The translations under genes and the position numbers were made by a program. The notes beneath the pieces are model-generated. The model was not told the DNA's origin. It was given only the letters and a program-made list of their open reading frames with translations, and searched no databases. From Flaccisagitta enflata (Eukaryota > Chaetognatha > Sagittoidea > Aphragmophora), in contig OZ231127.1 of NCBI GenBank assembly GCA_965153355.1, forward strand, positions 79,608,001 to 79,672,000: a DNA stretch of 64,000 bases, in the 5' to 3' direction. Of the stretch, positions 59,425 to 64,000 are shown one piece after another (the stretch's first letter is position 1; each line of letters starts with the position of its first letter).

Positions 59425-59870
59425 TAGAACTGAGCCAATGAGGTAGATGAGCTAAGATATTCAAAACAATTCAACGAGACAACCAGCTTTGCTCACTGAC
59501 ATGCTCTCTTGTATTTGCATGCTTAAATCAAAACATTGATATATCTATCATATTTCAAATCAGAGAAAAAGAGCAAGCTAAATGAGCTAAATGAGCTAGA
59601 ATATTTAAAAACACTCTCACAGATGAGCAGTACTGCTCACTGAGATGTTTCTTTATTTGCTTGGTTAAAAAAGTATGAAAATATTTATTCATTTATCATA
59701 TTTGAAATCAAAAAGAAAAGACTGAGCCAAGTGAGCTAAATGAGCTGAAATGTTCAAAAACGCCCTCAGAGATGAGCATCTGTGCTCATAAATATGTTTT
59801 TTTTTGTATTTGCATGCTCAAGTAAACATAAATACACTCTTTTAATGATTCTACAAAAAAAGAAAAAAGA
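59425..59870 (+). repeat. Diverged 145-150 bp tandem repeat, three units
   Basis: Each unit has GAGCCAA..GAGCTAA, a TTCAAAA run, a GAGCA..GCTCA hairpin and TTTGCATGCT. The anchor TGAGCT falls near 59447, 59592 and 59741. Stretch 59871-60560 shows nothing else I can support. Confidence 0.7.
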
Positions 59871-60576
59871 AAATTCCATTTGAATTTTTCAAAAATAAAT
59901 CATAGCCCTATGAGATGCTCAACTTCCTAGTAAGAAAATGAAAACCCTGTTTCTCTCAAATACATCTCACAAAAGTGTCTTGCCTTTTTAAGTTGGTGAC
60001 CAAGCGGAAAAAAAATGTCGTAGGCGATTTTTTTCTCATACCGTGTTCCGATTTATTTTTCAGAATGTGATAAAACATAGATTTTCTTACGAAATACATT
60101 CAGATATCACTTTAATTGATAAAATTTGATTCAAACATGTAGTTCCTGGCCTGCCAACGACCTTTTTTACAATCCGCCGTTTACATTTTTCCACGCCTAC
60201 TCTTTAATTTGATGTTTCACGTACGTTCCAGGCCATGAATCTGTAATGCGAGTTACAGTGAAGTCATTCTAGAGGTTTTCATGGTGCTCAGCGGGTCAGG
60301 GGTGTCAAAATTCCACATAAATAAAAAGATTATATCAAAACCACCTGCGAATGATGATCAGAAGATGATGCAAATTCGCACATCCTCCGTAACATGTGGA
60401 TTTGTGGCGTCCATAAAGCAAATCAATCGGCGAAGATGTTAGCAAAACTTTTTGCCTCAATTAATATACTTAAATAAATCAGAAACAAAAAAAAAAACCT
60501 CGGGAAGACCGATGTAAAGACAACTAATGTGGAAATCTAGGCTCTCTCTCTCTGGATGTCGTTTGTCTGAGATGTG

Positions 60577-60607
60577 TCAAAAAGTCGAAGACTGACTTCG
60601 ACTTTTT
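60577..60607. other. Short perfect hairpin, shared motif
   Basis: AAAAAGTCGAAG and CTTCGACTTTTTT separated by ACTGA. A weaker version lies at 7516-7553. Function unknown. It may be the end of a repeat. Confidence 0.5.
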
Positions 60608-60778
60608 TCGCGATTAAGCATATACATATAGCCGCGCTAAATTTCAAAGTAACACAAACTATTCTACTTTTTTTCTCGCGTTTTAAAGTGACTCTGCAGT
60701 ATGCATATTAACTAATTCGGCAACAGATGCGCACTGAACAAGGCAGAGACGAGTCTATCGACAAAATGGAACCCAGTA

Positions 60779-61383
60779 CTATCTAGAACATAAGTATATC
60801 GACAGGCATTTAGGGCAATAACTCTATTCAAAATAAGAAATTTATATAAAAATCAGTGAGATTCTGAAACTACTTCGAATTTCTGACCAGATGCCGCAAA
60901 CCGCATCCTTTTAGCTCAAGGCGTTTAGATATGACAAGCAAAACAAAATTGATACTCCAATTGAAAAATGGTGAAAAAATGGAACTAGTTTCTTAAGTTT
61001 CTGCTTGAAGTAACAAAGTCTCTATTCAGATAGATTGGAGGTTTTTTCATCCTATTTTTGGTTCTTAATACAAACACCAAACGCCTTTGCTACATTTTCT
61101 TGGTTGATTTCAACTTCTGAGTCATTGGGATTACAACTGAAGCAAAAGGGAGAACATAACATTTACTTAGGAATTTTCTGAAATCCAATTTCAAGAGGGG
61201 AAGTTATTGTGCATTTATGCTAAACAATTGTGTTAAAATGCTTAGAAAATCCGTAATTAGTTGGTTGTTGAAGCCCATAGATGTGATATTAAATATTTGA
61301 CATATTTTTGAGGTTTTTCTATGGATCTTTTACTAATGAATTAACCAATCCCCATACTGTCGATATACTTATGTTCTAGATAG
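60779..61383. mobile_element. TA-flanked MITE with 27-bp perfect inverted ends
   Basis: Both ends read CTATCTAGAACATAAGTATA then TCGACAG inward, without mismatch. TA outside each. The 605-base interior has no frame. Perfect ends suggest recent movement. Confidence 0.85.
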
Positions 61384-62090
61384 TATACACTATTCTTACA
61401 GGTGTAACCGATGATAGATGTACGAAGCTTAGAGTTCCTAGAAAGGTGTTTGATATGGTAAAAAAAAACTAAAAACATAAAAAAGAAATTTCTTTCAAAC
61501 TTACATAACATTCATCATCATTAATCTACGCTGAAATTCATAATAATAAATACGGGACAGGGGCAAGGTCGTGTCTTGACCATCGGAGAGTTAGGTAACA
61601 AAAAAAATTGTGTAACTCATCAAACTAAGTCGAAAAGCGACGAAACTACTCAAGCAATGGAGTCTCTAGACTGAATTAAACAAGTAGATAAATACTCTTT
61701 TATTCGTGTTAGCGCCGGTCTCAAAACCTTCAATGCTGTAATCTGTTTGGTCCGGTTTAATCGCGTGGTTCGGCCCGAACTCGAAATCTCTTTCATTTCC
61801 CGGACAGAGAACAATTTATATAAATAAAAAAATAAATGAATTTATGATAAATATTCTCCTTCGGACGACAACTTTAACGATCGAAAGAACTAATTCAACC
61901 AATGAGGAAGCCCGATTGAATCGAGGTCAACCAACCAGAGGCCGAGGAAAAAGTTAATATTCTAAAATCTAAATGTAAAAAAAAAAAGAAAAGGAGAAAT
62001 TGCGCAGTTTGATTACACGCATTTGAGTTGAGGGGCTGAACTTCTTTTGAGGCGTGTTTGTGCGACTGGATGGGTCCTGATTTTTGTTTA
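61384..62090. other. No recognised feature
   Basis: AT-rich. I see no array, inverted repeat or supported exon. Confidence 0.5.
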
Positions 62091-62249
62091 GGCGATCGGT
62101 CCGTCGGTCAGTTGACAGATTTGAAAGTTCCCAACAAAAAATCTTGTTTTAGATATCAATCAAGGCCTAAACTGAAATTTGAATGCAACCACATATTGTT
62201 AACTCAGTCGTGGATCACCACACATTGAATATAGTTGATTTGTTGATTA

Positions 62250-62293
62250 AGTGAATGATTGAATGATTGAATGATTGAATGATTAAATGCTTA

Positions 62294-62324
<31 letters not shown>

Positions 62325-62325
62325 A
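62250..62325 (+). repeat. (TGAT/GAAT)n tetranucleotide array
   Basis: GATTGAAT and TGATTGAT units. A HINE 3' remnant (ACACGCGACTTC..CCTTATTGT) follows at about 62349-62380. Confidence 0.9.
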
Positions 62326-62736
62326 GTTGAATATTCTCGGACGAGGGAACACGCGACTTCAGTGTACTGACCTTATTGTAAACCAACTCTTCTTCATCCT
62401 TTCCCTTCCCTCTCTCTTCCACCTCCTCTTCTTCTTCTTCCTCTCCCTCCTCCCTTTCTCCCAGGAGAGGATCTTCTACGAAGCATTGCGATGGACCTTC
62501 ATACCACCTTTCTGTCCCTCCAGCTACACCAACAACTTACTATCTTTTTGCCCCCTCTTTCTTTTCAATTTAAGTCTTTTCTCTACTTCCTTTCTTTCAC
62601 TTTCTCTCTTTCTAATTCTTCCTTTCTTTCTTCGGGTTGCCGGCGAGTTTCCGTCCGGCAGCGCATCAATTTTCTCTCTCTCTCTCTCTTTCGTCACTTC
62701 CGACTGAAATGAGTTTTTCGTGGCGCGGACTTGCCA

Positions 62737-62822
62737 TGACAACAACAACAACAACAACATCAAAATCAACAACAATAACAACAACAACAACAACAACAAA
62801 AATCGCTTCTACAACAACAACA
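62737..62822 (+). repeat. (CAA)n microsatellite
   Basis: CAA triplets with TCA and ATA interruptions. The T/C-rich region 62390-62700 upstream has no supported gene. Confidence 0.9.
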
Positions 62823-63169
62823 AAATCGAAAGGAACAATCGTCTAATTTCCATATAAATTCGATTTTAACAACGCAAGAAGCCTTTTTTTTTCGCTCTCT
62901 CCTTTTATAAATTCTCTCACACTCCTGTACGCGTGCTCGCTCTTGCGGTTAAAAGAGGTACTTTTCTCACACTTTCAATCTCTTTTCTTGCCCACTGCGT
63001 TGGACTATCTCTGTCTCTCTGTCTGTACCTGTCTCTGCGGTTTTTTGTTGCGTGCGATGCGAATCTATTTTACGCTTCATCAGTCCGTCCGCCTTTCTAG
63101 TGATGGATCGGTTGGTCGGTTAGTTGGTCGGTTGGTTTGGCGTGTATGATTTGGTCTATCAATCAACTA

Positions 63170-63729
63170 CAGTATGATCCAACTCGACTGTAACATTTGA
63201 TGACGGCATTGCTCCAAAAGTGATAAAAATTATACAATTCTGAAAAAATATTTGAAAAGTGATCGCATGGCATTTTTTGAAAAACCATTTCCCAAGATTT
63301 TCTACTAAATTCTGATACTTTTTACAGGGAACAGACTTAACGGCAAATTAGGCTCAAAAAAGTCATTTGTCTCTGATTTTTTCATCAAACTAAATCCAAT
63401 TGCGGTTTTTTCTCACTATACCATGAACCACATCAGTATATTTCACATTTGAGACCTATCTGATATCAAAAGCTAAAAACTTATGAAAGATCAAAACAAT
63501 CTCAAAAAAAAAATTTTTTGACAAAGTGAGAAAAGGGTTTGTTTTGCAAAGCATGATTTTTGGTTTATTTCATATATAGGCGATTTGATTTTCTGAAAAA
63601 CTCATGGGTTTTTATCTTCATAAAATGCCAAACCATTACCTATCAGCAATTTTTTTCAGAATTAAATTATCTTTATTAGTTTTTGAGTTATGAAGGCATA
63701 AAATGTTACAATCGAGATGAATCATACTG
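63170..63729. mobile_element. Tc1/mariner-like MITE, CAGTATGAT ends
   Basis: TA-flanked, 560 bases. Ends CAGTATGATCCAACTCGAC and the inverse of CAGTATGATTCATCTCGAT, followed inward by TGTAACATTT in both. Same termini as 40903-41891. Confidence 0.8.
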
Positions 63730-63785
63730 TAGTTGGTTGGTCGATCAGTTTGTTGGTTGGTCGCACTCATTCTTTTATTGGCAAT

Positions 63786-64000
63786 AGGTCATTTTTCACG
63801 TGTATTCAGGCCATTTAAGTCATAAGTGAGTTCATTTGGGTCACATCTAACATTACATATGTTATTTTGGCCAATACAGTGGAGCGCCGCTAGAGCGCAC
63901 CAAATAACAAGACATGCTCGCCTATAAGGCACGCGACTTTTGTCCCATGAGAGATTTTACCGCTAGTTCTATCTTGGCAATAAAGCATAATTTTGCGTTC
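63786..64000 (-). repeat. Dispersed repeat, inverted copy of 28033-28255
   Basis: Collinear in inverse orientation with 28033-28255, including the MITE end CAGTGGAGCGCCGCTAGAGC and the stretch GACATGCTCGCCTATAAGGC. It is cut off by the window end. Confidence 0.85.

Overview
The window is animal nuclear DNA, most likely from an invertebrate with a large, repeat-rich genome. It has sparse, short, intron-separated exons, TTAGGG-type interstitial telomere repeats and very many microsatellites, and the recognisable host gene is of an animal-specific kind (RasGRF). No prokaryotic or organellar features are seen. The species cannot be named from the sequence. Almost every long open frame in the window is an artefact of di-, tri- or tetranucleotide arrays.

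Host genes, both on the minus strand. (1) A RasGRF-type guanine-nucleotide exchange factor. From right to left I can follow a coiled-coil exon (56053-56139), an IQ exon (54371-54468), six DH-domain exons (52929-53084, 44333-44390, 43422-43520, 43154-43229, 42119-42269, 39450-39568) and three PH2 exons (39052-39158, 32153-32221, 31947-32010). Phases agree at every junction. A possible continuation lies at 22385-22437. The N-terminal PH domain would lie right of the window. No REM or CDC25 (RasGEF) exon was found inside it. (2) A small unrecognised gene with a strong-Kozak first exon at 19694-19738 and phase-0 exons at 10604-10810, 10025-10072 and 9741-9797, ending near 9111. Its exons repeat an F-x-x-F-W-K-x-V motif.

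A segmental duplication links 1-6981 with 49414-56795. It repeats the coiled-coil, IQ and first DH exons plus a candidate alternative DH exon. The four exons are identical between copies (440 bases), while introns differ by a few percent. Each copy serves as the empty-site control for transposon insertions in the other: four small elements are present in one copy only, always at a run of five T (or A).

Mobile DNA makes up most of the rest. There are two families of small elements that resemble non-autonomous Helentrons (HINEs), with T-run targets, hairpin ends, covarying subterminal inverted repeats and CCGT or AGGCCT repeat cores. There are also about ten TA-flanked inverted-repeat MITEs (Tc1/mariner-like), two CACTG-ended elements with 4-bp target duplications, one 317-bp element with an 8-bp duplication (hAT-like), and a 5'-truncated LINE with an intact 1003-codon endonuclease/reverse transcriptase frame (35036-38047) lying antisense in a RasGRF intron. 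Two RasGRF introns carry tandem arrays made of their own exon-end/splice-donor junction.
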